A stretch of 44,657 bases of DNA from Legionellaceae bacterium. Lineage in GTDB: Bacteria; Pseudomonadota; Gammaproteobacteria; Legionellales; Legionellaceae. The stretch lies in contig CANNJI010000009.1 in the NCBI GenBank assembly GCA_947504875.1, positions 1-44,657 of the forward strand, in the 5' to 3' direction. Below, in pieces: positions 27,150 to 35,723 of this stretch; positions within the stretch are counted from its first letter, which is position 1; each line of letters begins with the position of its first letter. Position numbers and translations under genes: made by a program. The notes below the pieces were generated by a model. The model did not search any database. It worked only from the letters and a program-made list of their open reading frames with translations, and was not told the DNA's origin.

Positions 27150-27353
27150 CTAATGGATATAATGATTTAATTTTTGTTTTTGAATTTCATACATCAAGTA
27201 ATCACTCGCCTGAAACGCCATCGCTGACATAAACCACACTTTTTTTTCTAACGTCAGTTGATACATATCAGCCAATGTCTCACCACAGCACCGCAGTACG
27301 TGGAATAATTCTTCGGGTGTAAATGTTTTTAACGACGCCATGGTTTGCATCAT
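27150..27353 (-). CDS. Small helical protein between lvrB and csrA
   Basis: A 67-residue, mostly helical protein (FTPEELFHVLRCCGETLADMYQLTLEKKVWFMSAMAFQ) with no membrane segment or known domain. The ATG overlaps the lvrB stop (ATGA), and the csrA gene follows 11 bases later, so it is firmly inside the regulatory operon. A role in regulation with LvrB or CsrA is a guess from position. The function is not known to me. Confidence 0.65.
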   Translation of the reverse strand: MMQTMASLKTFTPEELFHVLRCCGETLADMYQLTLEKKVWFMSAMAFQASDYLMYEIQKQKLNHYIH

Positions 27354-28018
27354 GCAACGCCCAATTGTCGTTTCATCAATTTCAAATGACGTTTACCAAC
27401 ATCATAATTGGGCTGTATCGTTAACAACCTTGGTTCTTCAACATCAGGGATGTCATGGCCTTGACGCACCAAATGACAAACCTCATGGTAAAGTCGTTCA
27501 AAAATCGCATAGGCTTGTGCTTCTTGTTCAATCAATAAAAAGTCCTGGGGTAATTTTGATGCAATGTACTTCACCACCTTATGACTCCAGTAAGGGCTGC
27601 TGCTGTAGTACTTGCCTTTGATTTCACGATAAGCCTCACCGCTACTTGGCAACTTCAATGCTTCATAAAAAGCCAAACATAACCCTCTGAATTGCAAACA
27701 ATTAGGTGGGTAGTCGATGAATGTTTGTGCTCCTTTTAATTGTTTTAATCGCATCATCCCGCTCTCCAATGCTTTGGGCGTTAGCCCCTGTAATGTTTCA
27801 ATCCAAACCCCACAATCACGTACCCCATGCTTGCTGACGAAGAGCTGGCCATAAATAACCGTCATCTGATGCCATAGCCATTGAATGTTCTCCGTTGATA
27901 ATGTGGGTTTCTCCTTCAAAGGATCGACATTCACTGGGTGCTCTTGCGTTTGGATTGGCGTCCATGACGGCTTGCATAAGGAGTTCGAAAGTATTGCCTT
28001 TAGGGGTACGACGTTCAT
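27350..28018 (-). CDS. lvrB: LvrB (Legionella vir region protein)
   Basis: A 222-residue soluble protein matching the LvrB type by size and by place between lvrA and csrA. Recognisable parts are LSTENIQWLWHQMTVIYGQLFVSKHG and a tryptophan- and tyrosine-rich middle. The C-terminal half is helical. Its biochemical role is unknown; Lvr proteins are linked with control of the element. The start at ATG 28018 is supported by GAGGAG five bases upstream, which means the first 203 bases also encode the end of LvrA in another frame. A shorter start at 27865 would reduce but not remove this overlap. Confidence 0.8.
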   Translation of the reverse strand: MNVVPLKAILSNSLCKPSWTPIQTQEHPVNVDPLKEKPTLSTENIQWLWHQMTVIYGQLFVSKHGVRDCGVWIETLQGLTPKALESGMMRLKQLKGAQTFIDYPPNCLQFRGLCLAFYEALKLPSSGEAYREIKGKYYSSSPYWSHKVVKYIASKLPQDFLLIEQEAQAYAIFERLYHEVCHLVRQGHDIPDVEEPRLLTIQPNYDVGKRHLKLMKRQLGVA

Positions 28019-28808
28019 GACGGCTCCTCAATGGTGCTTTTTGTTGATTACTGGCTTGTGCTTTTTCACGCTCCAGCCACTTGATGAAAATCGGATTAAA
28101 ATCAGGCCAACGACTGCCCTGATCTTGGTTGTAAGCGATAAATTTGCTGATTTCAGCTAGGTCAGTCACTTTGGCAAAACCACCTTGCAAAGCGAGTTCG
28201 ATGGTCTCTTCGCTTGGATAAAACGTCGCGTCGATGAGTTTTTTACTAGAAAAATTTCGCTCGCCAGTTATGTTTGTTTGTTGTTTGTTTAAGTTTGTTT
28301 TATTTATATTCTTTACAGGCGAAAAAGCCATGCTGTCTTCTGTGCTTAGATCCGTGATTTGATCCGAGATCTGATCACACTTGAATTCATCATTTTGGCT
28401 TGATTTTTCAAGCACTTCAGGTGTGTTGATATAGGCCACCTGATCCGAGTTCTCATCCTTGATCAGATCATGCTTCGCATAAATTTGAGATAAGGTGGTG
28501 AAGTGGATAATGAGTTGGCTCCCTTCACTTACTACTTTAAAATCATTTCTGCATGCAGATTCAATTGTGCGTAAAATACTGCGTAATGTAGATTTTGTTG
28601 GGGTGCCTGCCTCCTTTCGACCTGGGGCTGCAGCAACGGTTAGCAACAAACCTAGGTCATGGTATGTGAAATTATCAATGATCCCGTTATTTGGGTTTGC
28701 TCTTGATAAGAGTCTCGAAATTAACGCCACATGAACATAAGGCAAGCCTACAAACTGTGATTCAATTTCAATCCGTGCTAAATGATAACGCTCTATGGGA
28801 ATACTCAT
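27816..28808 (-). CDS. lvrA: LvrA (Legionella vir region protein), probable DNA-binding or replication-like regulator
   Basis: A 330-residue protein, the first gene of the transfer-control operon. The first 110 residues look like a winged-helix region (HVALISRLLSRANPNNGIID, then SILRTIESACRNDFKVVSEG), a middle linker is polar, and the C-terminal part around YPSEETIELALQGGFA to FNPIFIKWLEREKAQ resembles the DnaT/primosome-like end found in phage replication proteins. It is placed as LvrA because of the order lvrA-lvrB-csrA. Its last 203 bases overlap lvrB. No ribosome site is obvious before the ATG, so the message may begin close to the start codon. Confidence 0.8.
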   Translation of the reverse strand: MSIPIERYHLARIEIESQFVGLPYVHVALISRLLSRANPNNGIIDNFTYHDLGLLLTVAAAPGRKEAGTPTKSTLRSILRTIESACRNDFKVVSEGSQLIIHFTTLSQIYAKHDLIKDENSDQVAYINTPEVLEKSSQNDEFKCDQISDQITDLSTEDSMAFSPVKNINKTNLNKQQTNITGERNFSSKKLIDATFYPSEETIELALQGGFAKVTDLAEISKFIAYNQDQGSRWPDFNPIFIKWLEREKAQASNQQKAPLRSRHERRTPKGNTFELLMQAVMDANPNARAPSECRSFEGETHIINGEHSMAMASDDGYLWPALRQQAWGT

Positions 28809-29141
28809 TATAATACAACCAGTCCATCGTTAATTATTGTTAATCGCGGAATTATATCTGCGTTTTGTAGAATTTACTATATAATTACGCGATATGCAAA
28901 TATAATTTCACGCCACCAAGGTTGTTTAACAAATAAGTGGATTTTGGTATAATATGCGAAATTTTATTTACGATGGCTTTATGATTTAATGAGGAATTAC
29001 TACAAAATGCAGAAATTATGGTGGGATTCTGTTGCATTTCCACAATAATCATGCGACGGTATTTATTCAGAGGCCAAAAAACGTGATCCATAACAGATCT
29101 ATGGATTTACACTAGACAATTTCATTAGGCTAACAAAACAT
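28809..29141. promoter_or_regulatory. Divergent regulatory region between lvrA and the XRE-type gene
   Basis: This A+T-rich stretch holds no convincing gene. A -10 element TATAAT at 28948-28953, 17 bases after TTTAAC at 28925-28930, could serve the plus strand. A related sequence occurs twice in opposite orientation: 28856-28874 on the minus strand (AATTCTACAAAACGCAGAT) and 28995-29013 on the plus strand (AATTACTACAAAATGCAGA). One copy is close to lvrA and one is nearer the XRE-type gene, so they are good candidates for operators that link the two genes in a switch. Confidence 0.5.
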
Positions 29142-29735
29142 ATGTCTAAATTAGATGAAGCACATACTCGACTTAAAACAACACGAATGGCAGCAGGATA
29201 TCGAACCGCCGCACTATTTTGTGAAAAACACCATATTCCATCATCTACATACAATATGCATGAGACAGGCAAACGCAATATCAACGCCGACGTTGCAAAA
29301 TCATATGCATCTATTTTAAATATCAATGCTGCATGGCTCCTCACAGGAGAAGGCTCGCCCTACCATGACTCATCAAACAATACAGACTCAAATTTAACTG
29401 AAGCTGAGTATCTACAGCTTCTCAATTACAGTGGAAATTACAAAATCCCCATCTCTCCACCTACACCACTCATATCACAACCCATTAATGCCACCTTATT
29501 TTGTAAGATATTTAACGAGATTATTAATGTATTAAACGAATTCAATACCTCTTTAGATATTAAGCATGCCGCCCATTACGCTACAGAAATTTACGATGAC
29601 ATCTTGCAAACCAGCCATGTACATGAAGAACAACTGACCATGTTAAATCTTGCCGTCACTATTTTTAGAAAAAACATTCAACAATCAGTACATGATCAGC
29701 AACAAACACCCCACGAATCACCCATTATTTCTTAA
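29142..29735 (+). CDS. XRE-type repressor-like regulator, first copy
   Basis: A 197-residue protein with an N-terminal Cro/CI-type helix-turn-helix (RLKTTRMAAGYRTAALFCEKH, then SSTYNMHETGKRNINADVA), ending in the phage-repressor phrase AAWLLTGEGSPY near residue 75. The rest is a helical region without a protease domain. It is divergent from lvrA, where Legionella elements carry the repressor-like gene prpA, so it may play that part. A second copy with the same layout lies at 35724. Start chosen at ATG 29142; the ribosome site is weak. Eleven bases separate it from the methyltransferase gene. Confidence 0.82.
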   Translation: MSKLDEAHTRLKTTRMAAGYRTAALFCEKHHIPSSTYNMHETGKRNINADVAKSYASILNINAAWLLTGEGSPYHDSSNNTDSNLTEAEYLQLLNYSGNYKIPISPPTPLISQPINATLFCKIFNEIINVLNEFNTSLDIKHAAHYATEIYDDILQTSHVHEEQLTMLNLAVTIFRKNIQQSVHDQQQTPHESPIIS

Positions 29736-29746
29736 GGCAAAATCAC

Positions 29747-30520
29747 ATGCACTTTCAATGGAATGCCACCTACTACAACCAACATTCTCAATTTCAATAT
29801 GTTCATGCTGAAGAAGCGCTCTCATCTTATGCCTTCAAATCGCATGAGCATGTTCTCGATGTTGGGTGTGGTGATGGGAAAATAACATATACCATGGCTT
29901 CACGAGTACCAGAAGGTACTGTTACCGGCATAGACAGCTCCGAATCCATGATTCAGTATGCAACAAACAAATTTAGTGATCGTCCTAATTTACACTTTAG
30001 AGTCTGCGATGCTGAAAAAATTGATTATCATAACGAGTTTGATTTAATCGTTTCATTTGCTTGCTTGCATTGGGTTCGTGATCAATTGGCTTTTTTAATC
30101 GGTGCTAAAAATGCACTAAAGGCCAATGGGCTCATGGTGCTGGACTTATACCCCAAGCACCCCATCATTTGGGGCGCCATAGAAGACACCGTACACCACA
30201 AAAAATGGTCGAAATACTTTATTGATTATTCAAATCCGCATATCAGTTATGATTTACCCACTTATGAAGTATTCGCCCAAAAAGCTGGCTTAAAGATTAT
30301 CTCAATCAAAGAGGAGATCCCAACAGCCCAATTTACATCTCGTGATCAAGCCGAAGCATTTGTCCAATCATGGCTACCCCATACTGAACAACTAAGCCAT
30401 CCATTAAAGTCCAGCTTCATCAGTGATATTTTTGAACGATTTTTAGAAAATGCTCCATCGTGTGATGATAATCAAATCAGGATTCCCTTCCGACGCCTTG
30501 ATATCACCCTACAAAAATGA
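29747..30520 (+). CDS. Class I SAM-dependent methyltransferase, trans-aconitate methyltransferase-like
   Basis: A 257-residue methyltransferase. Motif I is VLDVGCGDG at residues 36-44, the acidic residue after the second strand is in GIDSSESMIQYA, and FDLIVSFACLHWVRD matches the Tam group that methylates small carboxylic acids. The substrate is not evident. AAGG precedes the ATG, and the gene follows the first XRE-type regulator by 11 bases, so both are probably one transcript. It ends exactly where the convergent sensor-like gene ends. Confidence 0.82.
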   Translation: MHFQWNATYYNQHSQFQYVHAEEALSSYAFKSHEHVLDVGCGDGKITYTMASRVPEGTVTGIDSSESMIQYATNKFSDRPNLHFRVCDAEKIDYHNEFDLIVSFACLHWVRDQLAFLIGAKNALKANGLMVLDLYPKHPIIWGAIEDTVHHKKWSKYFIDYSNPHISYDLPTYEVFAQKAGLKIISIKEEIPTAQFTSRDQAEAFVQSWLPHTEQLSHPLKSSFISDIFERFLENAPSCDDNQIRIPFRRLDITLQK

Positions 30521-31216
30521 CTACTGCTTGACCAATCCATGATCAAATAGATTAAGTACCCGAGCGGTTTTTCTTTCAATGGAACGAGTAAACGTTTTCA
30601 AATTTCCGTCTTTTGTTGCATGAAATAAATCACGTTGAAACTCACTGTCAAAAGACGGCTCAAGATCAATCGATTTAAACGTGTCTATTTTAGGCATATA
30701 CACATTTTCTTTTTGTGCATATTCATTAATGATGGGATTTAGTTCGTTATACATAAAATCACCCATACGCGCGATATGATTGGCCTTGCTGTGATATAGA
30801 AAATAAAACAACCCATCAACATGCTCTTTTTTATGCGTTGCAAACGAATACATCACATGACGACCTTGACCCAGATCTCGTACAATCATCATGCCATAAC
30901 GCAAGCCAAATTTTTCTTCCTTGATATGGTTAATGACTGAATCCATTTGAGTTTTCTCAACAGCGCGCCATGGATAAATGACATGTTTCGTGTAAACATC
31001 TTTTTTGTAATTAGAATCCTCACTCACAAAATTTTTCTTACACAGTTCTTCAGCCATTTTCGGTGTCGGCGATAAAAAAATACTTTCATTGTTACCAAAA
31101 AAAACATTGACTGAAAAATGGTCTATACATAATTCCCCTTCAATATTTTCTTTGAAGAGCCGTTGGATTTCATCTCGATATTGATATGAAATATTCGCTT
31201 TTTTTAAGTTCGTCAT
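30521..31216 (-). CDS. Stand-alone LuxR-sensor-like protein beside an MFS transporter, copy B
   Basis: A soluble protein of about 231 residues with no helix-turn-helix. It shares ordered blocks with the N-terminal half of the LuxR-type protein at 1022 and with the protein at 35091: DHFSVNVFF, SPTPKMAEEL, YPWR, FGLRYGMMIV, VMYSFATH, and MGDFMYNELNPIINE. The first two proteins of this trio therefore carry the same domain, and here it is alone. It may bind a ligand and act on a partner. I start at ATG 31216; the open frame reaches 31243, with AAGGAG lying inside that extension, so the exact start is unsure. It is 71 bases downstream of an MHS-type transporter gene. Confidence 0.7.
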   Translation of the reverse strand: MTNLKKANISYQYRDEIQRLFKENIEGELCIDHFSVNVFFGNNESIFLSPTPKMAEELCKKNFVSEDSNYKKDVYTKHVIYPWRAVEKTQMDSVINHIKEEKFGLRYGMMIVRDLGQGRHVMYSFATHKKEHVDGLFYFLYHSKANHIARMGDFMYNELNPIINEYAQKENVYMPKIDTFKSIDLEPSFDSEFQRDLFHATKDGNLKTFTRSIERKTARVLNLFDHGLVKQ

Positions 31217-31287
31217 ACACACAACAAGCCACTCCTTCTGCATAGATAAAAATATTGGCGGACTCTGAAATCATCACTTTTCCTGTT

Positions 31288-32583
31288 CTACATTTCAAAG
31301 CCCTCTAAATGAAACGGTGCAGTCTTATGACTACTATTTTTATTATTAAGGAAATATAAGGCTAACAACGACAAAAAGGCAGATAGTGTCAAATACCCCG
31401 CCGGTGCAGTATCTACACCAAAATATTGGCAACTCAGCATGGCAATCAAAGGTGCTGTGCCACCAAACAGTGACATACTGATATTGTAACCAACTGAAAC
31501 GCCACTGCATCGAACATTGGCAGGAAAAACAGAGGTGATAATAGGCAAAATCGACGCAGCAATCGGCGATAATAAAATCGCAGTTAACGTAACGCACGCC
31601 ATCGCAGAAACAAACCCACCACGAACCAATAGCTCAAAAATCACATAAGAACCCACTAAAAAGCACCCTGCGCCTACAGAAAAAATCTTATAAGGACCTA
31701 CTTTGTCTACCAAGCTACCCACCAACGGCACGCACACGGTTAATATAAATAAACCGACAAAACTCACAACCATAGATTGATTTAACGTCATGTGCAGATT
31801 TGCAATAAAATACGCGGGGAAATAACCTATCAATAGATAAATAGCTACTGCTAACACGCCACTCAGAAAACCAATTAAAAAAATTGATGAAGCATACTCT
31901 TTGCAAGCGATAATGACAGGCATCTTAATGATTTCATTTTGAAGACAAATCGCTTTAAAAACAGGTGATTCTTGACTCGTCATCCTTAAAAAAATAGCAC
32001 ATAAGCCAAAAAAGAAAGAAATAATGAATGGAATGCGCCAAGCAAAACCAACTAATTCGGTGTCATTATAAAACAACGAGACTAGTACGCTGACAGCCGC
32101 CCCAATCAACAGTCCTAAGTAAGTACTGCACATCACTAAACTGCCATAGAAACCCTTACGCTCATCTGCGACACATTCCAATAAAAATATCCCAGATCCA
32201 GTGAGCTCCCCACTCACGGCAATACCTTGAAGCAGACGAAAAACGGTTAGCAATATAGGAGCTGCGATACCAATGGTATCGTAAGTAGGTAACAGACCAA
32301 TCGATGCTGTTGGCAGAACAATTAATGAAATAGAAATAAGCAACGACACACGGCGACCATATCGATCACCAATATGTCCAAAAATAATCCCGCCTAACGG
32401 TCTGGCAATAAATCCACTAGCAAAAGCACCAAAGGTCATTAAAAGCGAGAAAAATTGATCTTGAGATGGAAAAAACAACTTTGCGATGACTGTTGCAAAA
32501 TATCCATACAGCGCGAAGTCGTACCACTCCATAACATTTCCTGAAACAGTGGTAATGATAAATTTAAATCGGTCACCTTTCAT
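31288..32583 (-). CDS. MFS transporter of the metabolite:proton symporter (MHS) type, copy 1
   Basis: A 431-residue inner-membrane protein with about 12 membrane segments. Typical MHS marks are NVMEWYDFALYGYFA at the start, FIARPLGGIIFGHIGDRYGRR in the first loop, and LLQGIAVSGELTGSG. Members (ProP, KgtP, ShiA and others) take up organic acids, betaines or similar solutes with protons. The substrate cannot be read from sequence. The gene overlaps the end of elbB by 11 bases and is followed by the sensor-like gene at 30521, giving a three-gene unit. Confidence 0.88.
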   Translation of the reverse strand: MKGDRFKFIITTVSGNVMEWYDFALYGYFATVIAKLFFPSQDQFFSLLMTFGAFASGFIARPLGGIIFGHIGDRYGRRVSLLISISLIVLPTASIGLLPTYDTIGIAAPILLTVFRLLQGIAVSGELTGSGIFLLECVADERKGFYGSLVMCSTYLGLLIGAAVSVLVSLFYNDTELVGFAWRIPFIISFFFGLCAIFLRMTSQESPVFKAICLQNEIIKMPVIIACKEYASSIFLIGFLSGVLAVAIYLLIGYFPAYFIANLHMTLNQSMVVSFVGLFILTVCVPLVGSLVDKVGPYKIFSVGAGCFLVGSYVIFELLVRGGFVSAMACVTLTAILLSPIAASILPIITSVFPANVRCSGVSVGYNISMSLFGGTAPLIAMLSCQYFGVDTAPAGYLTLSAFLSLLALYFLNNKNSSHKTAPFHLEGFEM

Positions 32584-33238
32584 GATGCTCGCTTAATCGC
32601 ACAAGCGCGTGCACTAATTTTTTTATTCCAACATAAACTTCGCTGATATTCTTTGCCACCATGTTTGCTGGGGTACTAACAATTTTATGCACCTCATCCA
32701 CCACCACACCATCTGCTGGACAATTGATATGATGAGATCCCATCTCATTAATTTGTTTGGCGATCGTTATATCATTACCAATGGTAAACTGAGCACCTTC
32801 ATATATTTTGGTGATCATGATCGGTGCAATACAGATGAACCCCATCGGTTTATTAGATTTAACAGCCTCGTCAATAAAATGCTTCACATCGGGATTAAAG
32901 CTAAACGCCGATTTTTTTTCAAACCAATCACACAGTGTAGTAACCGCACCTAGACCTCCCGGGAAAATAATCGCATCGTACTCAGTTACATTGGCCATGG
33001 TTATTGGCTTTATTTTTCCACGGACAAGTCTAGCCGACTCTTCAAGAACAGAACGTATTTCTGAGGTATTGACTGATTCAGTAATATGATTGATGACGCT
33101 TTGTTGTTTCACATCCGGCGCAAAAGCATCCCATGCAATACCCTCTTGATCCATTGATAGCAGCGTCAAGATTACTTCATGTGTTTCCGAACCGTCATGT
33201 TGACCACAACCTGCTAGGACTACTGCAAACTTTTTCAT
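32573..33238 (-). CDS. elbB: ElbB-type glyoxalase of the DJ-1/PfpI superfamily
   Basis: A 221-residue protein that lines up closely with E. coli ElbB from the first residues (KKFAVVLAGCGQHDGSETHE, then AFAPDVKQQSVINH and ARLVRGKI) through YDAIIFPGGLGA, the nucleophile-elbow GFICIAP and the end KIVSTPANMVAKNI. ElbB is reported as a glyoxalase of unclear natural role. The ATG at 33238 has AAGGA six bases upstream, which is better than the start at 33244. It is first in a unit with an MHS transporter and a sensor-like protein. An ElbB gene is normally chromosomal, so a plasmid copy is unusual. Confidence 0.92.
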   Translation of the reverse strand: MKKFAVVLAGCGQHDGSETHEVILTLLSMDQEGIAWDAFAPDVKQQSVINHITESVNTSEIRSVLEESARLVRGKIKPITMANVTEYDAIIFPGGLGAVTTLCDWFEKKSAFSFNPDVKHFIDEAVKSNKPMGFICIAPIMITKIYEGAQFTIGNDITIAKQINEMGSHHINCPADGVVVDEVHKIVSTPANMVAKNISEVYVGIKKLVHALVRLSEHHER

Positions 33239-33304
33239 TAACATTCCTTATTTTTGATCTGCATAAAATATAAGAACAAAGTACATTTCATGTTTTAATC
33301 TAGT

Positions 33305-33321
33305 GATCAACAGGATTGATC
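33305..33321. repeat. Short inverted repeat upstream of elbB
   Basis: GATCAA at 33305-33310 and TTGATC at 33316-33321 form a six-base inverted repeat with a five-base spacer in the 133-base gap between elbB and the gene that ends at 33378. It could be an operator of the elbB unit or a weak termination hairpin; no run of T follows on either strand. Confidence 0.35.
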
Positions 33322-33377
33322 CACCCTAATAATACCGCATATGAAAAATACTTCAACATAAATTCTCAATTTGTGAA

Positions 33378-33803
33378 TTATTTTTTATAAATAACATGCT
33401 CTGTATAAGCATCACCATTCCATAAGTGTTTTGTAGTCTTATAATCCCATTCGGAACCAAGAATGTATTGCACTTTAAAATTCATATAACAATGATCCAA
33501 TTTACGATGGTCAACATAACCTTTTAAATTGGGGAATGGATCATCATGAAACTGATAAACCAATTCATTATCTGTTACACCGGGAAACTCTACATGCAGC
33601 CCGACTAATTTATCACGCTCTGCGACCAATCGTTCAAATTCAACTGGATCACCTTTTTTAAGGTTTGTTCCATACGATTTAGATAGTCCTCGCTCCATCA
33701 GCGTAGAAAAATGCTCTAGTGCTCGATCTTCACCGTATTCTTCTTTCAGAAGTTTAAACACATTTTCAAATAAACCAAAAAACGCCGCATTGTAATTCAT
33801 CAT
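33378..33803 (-). CDS. Small protein resembling L-2-amino-thiazoline-4-carboxylate hydrolase family
   Basis: A 141-residue soluble protein. The C-terminal half (FHDDPFPNLKGYVDHRKLDHC, then WDYKTTKHLWNGDAYTEHVIYK) resembles the small ATC-hydrolase-like family, whose members are often of uncertain function. The key catalytic residues cannot be confirmed from sequence alone. The ATG overlaps the stop of the second MHS transporter (ATGA), with GAGGG upstream, so it is the last gene of the unit sensor-like protein, transporter, small protein. A role in modifying the transported compound is inferred from this pairing. Confidence 0.6.
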   Translation of the reverse strand: MMNYNAAFFGLFENVFKLLKEEYGEDRALEHFSTLMERGLSKSYGTNLKKGDPVEFERLVAERDKLVGLHVEFPGVTDNELVYQFHDDPFPNLKGYVDHRKLDHCYMNFKVQYILGSEWDYKTTKHLWNGDAYTEHVIYKK

Positions 33804-35104
33804 GAACCCTCACATTGGTAAATCATTTTCTCTTTATCATGCTCATTAAAGCTCAGAACAGAAATTTTCTTTTTTAAACAATGACTGATCATCAATGCTA
33901 AAACGGCACATACACTAATATAAATTCCTGGCGCAACACTACTGATGTAATATTTTTCGACAGCCATCAGCGCCAACGGTGTGGAGCTACTAAATACCGT
34001 TACACCTAAATTGAAAGCCAATGACACGCCAGAATAGCGCACACCAAAAGGAAAGAGTCCGACCAATATAGAAAAAATGGCTGATGAGATACATGCCGTA
34101 AGGCAGGCGTAAATCAACATAACCGCCATGATGAAATAAAGCTGATGTATTGATAAGGCATAAAACAGTAATGGAGATAAAATAATAATGCCCACTGTGC
34201 CAAAATTGTAAACGGATCCCGGATTAAACCGATCGCAGTAATTTCCCACGAATGGCGTTAAACCAGCAACCACTAGAATTGCCACAGCAACCATCATCAA
34301 ACTAACATCATGTGAAAGATGGAGATGGACATTTAAATAATATGGCATATGCACAATGAGCAAACTCGTCGTCATAGAATAAATGGCGACAATGAAAAAA
34401 CCATAGAGTAATGCTCTTGAGTGGTTACGAAATAAGGTTTGTGTCGGCTGTTGCACTAATACATTATTTTTCTCAGCGATTGCAAACAACTTAAAATCAT
34501 TGAGATAAAATCGCAACAAAATAGCCGCGACGCCTAAAGGTAATGATAAAATAAATGGCAACCGCCATCCCCATGCACCGATGCTATGGCTAGAGATTAA
34601 ATGACTTGTGGTGCTACAAACTACAATCCCAAGCAGGACACCTACCAATACACTGGATAAAACAGAAGCCCCAATCACCCCTTTATTTTTAAAAGAATAT
34701 CGCTCGAACAATAAAACAACGGCCCCACCCTCTTCACCACTAACAGCCAAGCCCTGTATTAACCGTAATAAAATCAGCATAACTGGTGCTAACAGCCCAA
34801 TCGATTGATAGTTTGGAGTAATGCCAATAGCAAATGTTGCTATTGCTGAGATAATGATCGTTTTTGACAGCGCATTACTTCTACCCTTCTTATCTCCAAA
34901 ATAACCAAAAATGATAGAGCCAAGCGGCCTTGTCAGGTATCCACCTGCAAATATACTAAACACCACAAAATACGATAAAAATTTATTTTGAAAATTAAAA
35001 AATGCTTGGCTAATTTCTGTTGTTAAAAACGCATAAATAGTGAAATCATAAAATTGCATGATATTACCAACCAATGCACCAAGATAACGTTTATTTACGA
35101 ACAT
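33800..35104 (-). CDS. MFS transporter of the MHS type, copy 2
   Basis: A 434-residue inner-membrane protein with about 12 membrane segments. It has the same MHS layout as copy 1: NIMQFYDFTIYAFL, TRPLGSIIFGYFGDKKGRS and RLIQGLAVSGEEGG. The sequence is clearly related to copy 1 but quite divergent, so the two need not carry the same substrate. It overlaps the sensor-like gene upstream by 14 bases and the small gene downstream by four. The tight overlaps show the three products are made together. Confidence 0.87.
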   Translation of the reverse strand: MFVNKRYLGALVGNIMQFYDFTIYAFLTTEISQAFFNFQNKFLSYFVVFSIFAGGYLTRPLGSIIFGYFGDKKGRSNALSKTIIISAIATFAIGITPNYQSIGLLAPVMLILLRLIQGLAVSGEEGGAVVLLFERYSFKNKGVIGASVLSSVLVGVLLGIVVCSTTSHLISSHSIGAWGWRLPFILSLPLGVAAILLRFYLNDFKLFAIAEKNNVLVQQPTQTLFRNHSRALLYGFFIVAIYSMTTSLLIVHMPYYLNVHLHLSHDVSLMMVAVAILVVAGLTPFVGNYCDRFNPGSVYNFGTVGIIILSPLLFYALSIHQLYFIMAVMLIYACLTACISSAIFSILVGLFPFGVRYSGVSLAFNLGVTVFSSSTPLALMAVEKYYISSVAPGIYISVCAVLALMISHCLKKKISVLSFNEHDKEKMIYQCEGS

Positions 35105-35690
35105 TTTTTGTCATCCGAATGATGTTCGTATTAGACTTGATTAATTTATCTTCATTGTACCCAATGATGTTCTCATCAACGATAGGGGTAATTTGATTAA
35201 AACAATGATCTCCCATTTGATAAAATATTTCTTGTTGATCCTGAATTTGCGCAACAAAATCATCTCCATTGGATTTGGTTGCAAAAGAATACAACAACGT
35301 CAAACCATTAATCTTCTTAGTGAGGACCACCCCTTTGTTTATACCATTTTTTCTTTCCATGTTATTTTTTAACGTATGGTAATATCGAGGATCGTACGAC
35401 TCATCCCAGGTATAAATGTTAAAATTGTTGTAGTAGCTCGGAGAAATCGACCCGTTATATAGATATGAGCCATCTTTGAAAATATTGTACGCAATTTGTG
35501 GATTGTAAGATAAGATGGACATCCTACCGTTTGGATCAACGACATTAAGAGAAAAATGATGGACATTATCAAGCCCAATGATTTCCTTATAGACCTTGCC
35601 TAATTTATAGCAGTTATCGAATGACATAGAAGCTGCATTCTCATGCAATACGGGTGGTTTATGCCGCGGCAATCTAATAATCTTCTCCAT
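35091..35690 (-). CDS. Stand-alone LuxR-sensor-like protein beside an MFS transporter, copy C
   Basis: A 199-residue soluble protein without a helix-turn-helix. Blocks shared with the sensor-like protein at 30521 are HHFSLNVV, SYNPQIAYNI, NIYTWDE, INKGVVLTKK, LLYSFATK and MGDHCFNQITPIVDE. AGG lies upstream of the ATG at 35690. It sits between the second XRE-type gene (33 bases upstream) and the second MHS transporter (overlapping), so one message may carry all of them. Ligand sensing is inferred from its likeness to the LuxR N-terminal half. Its partner is unknown. Confidence 0.7.
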   Translation of the reverse strand: MEKIIRLPRHKPPVLHENAASMSFDNCYKLGKVYKEIIGLDNVHHFSLNVVDPNGRMSILSYNPQIAYNIFKDGSYLYNGSISPSYYNNFNIYTWDESYDPRYYHTLKNNMERKNGINKGVVLTKKINGLTLLYSFATKSNGDDFVAQIQDQQEIFYQMGDHCFNQITPIVDENIIGYNEDKLIKSNTNIIRMTKNVRK

Positions 35691-35723
35691 AGAAATACAC
35701 CTATAGTTAGCATAACATCGATA

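Noticed and set aside
28885-29344. Minus-strand small frames over the lvrA-XRE gap and the XRE gene start
   Set aside because: They have no ribosome site and cover the regulatory repeats and the complement of the helix-turn-helix gene.
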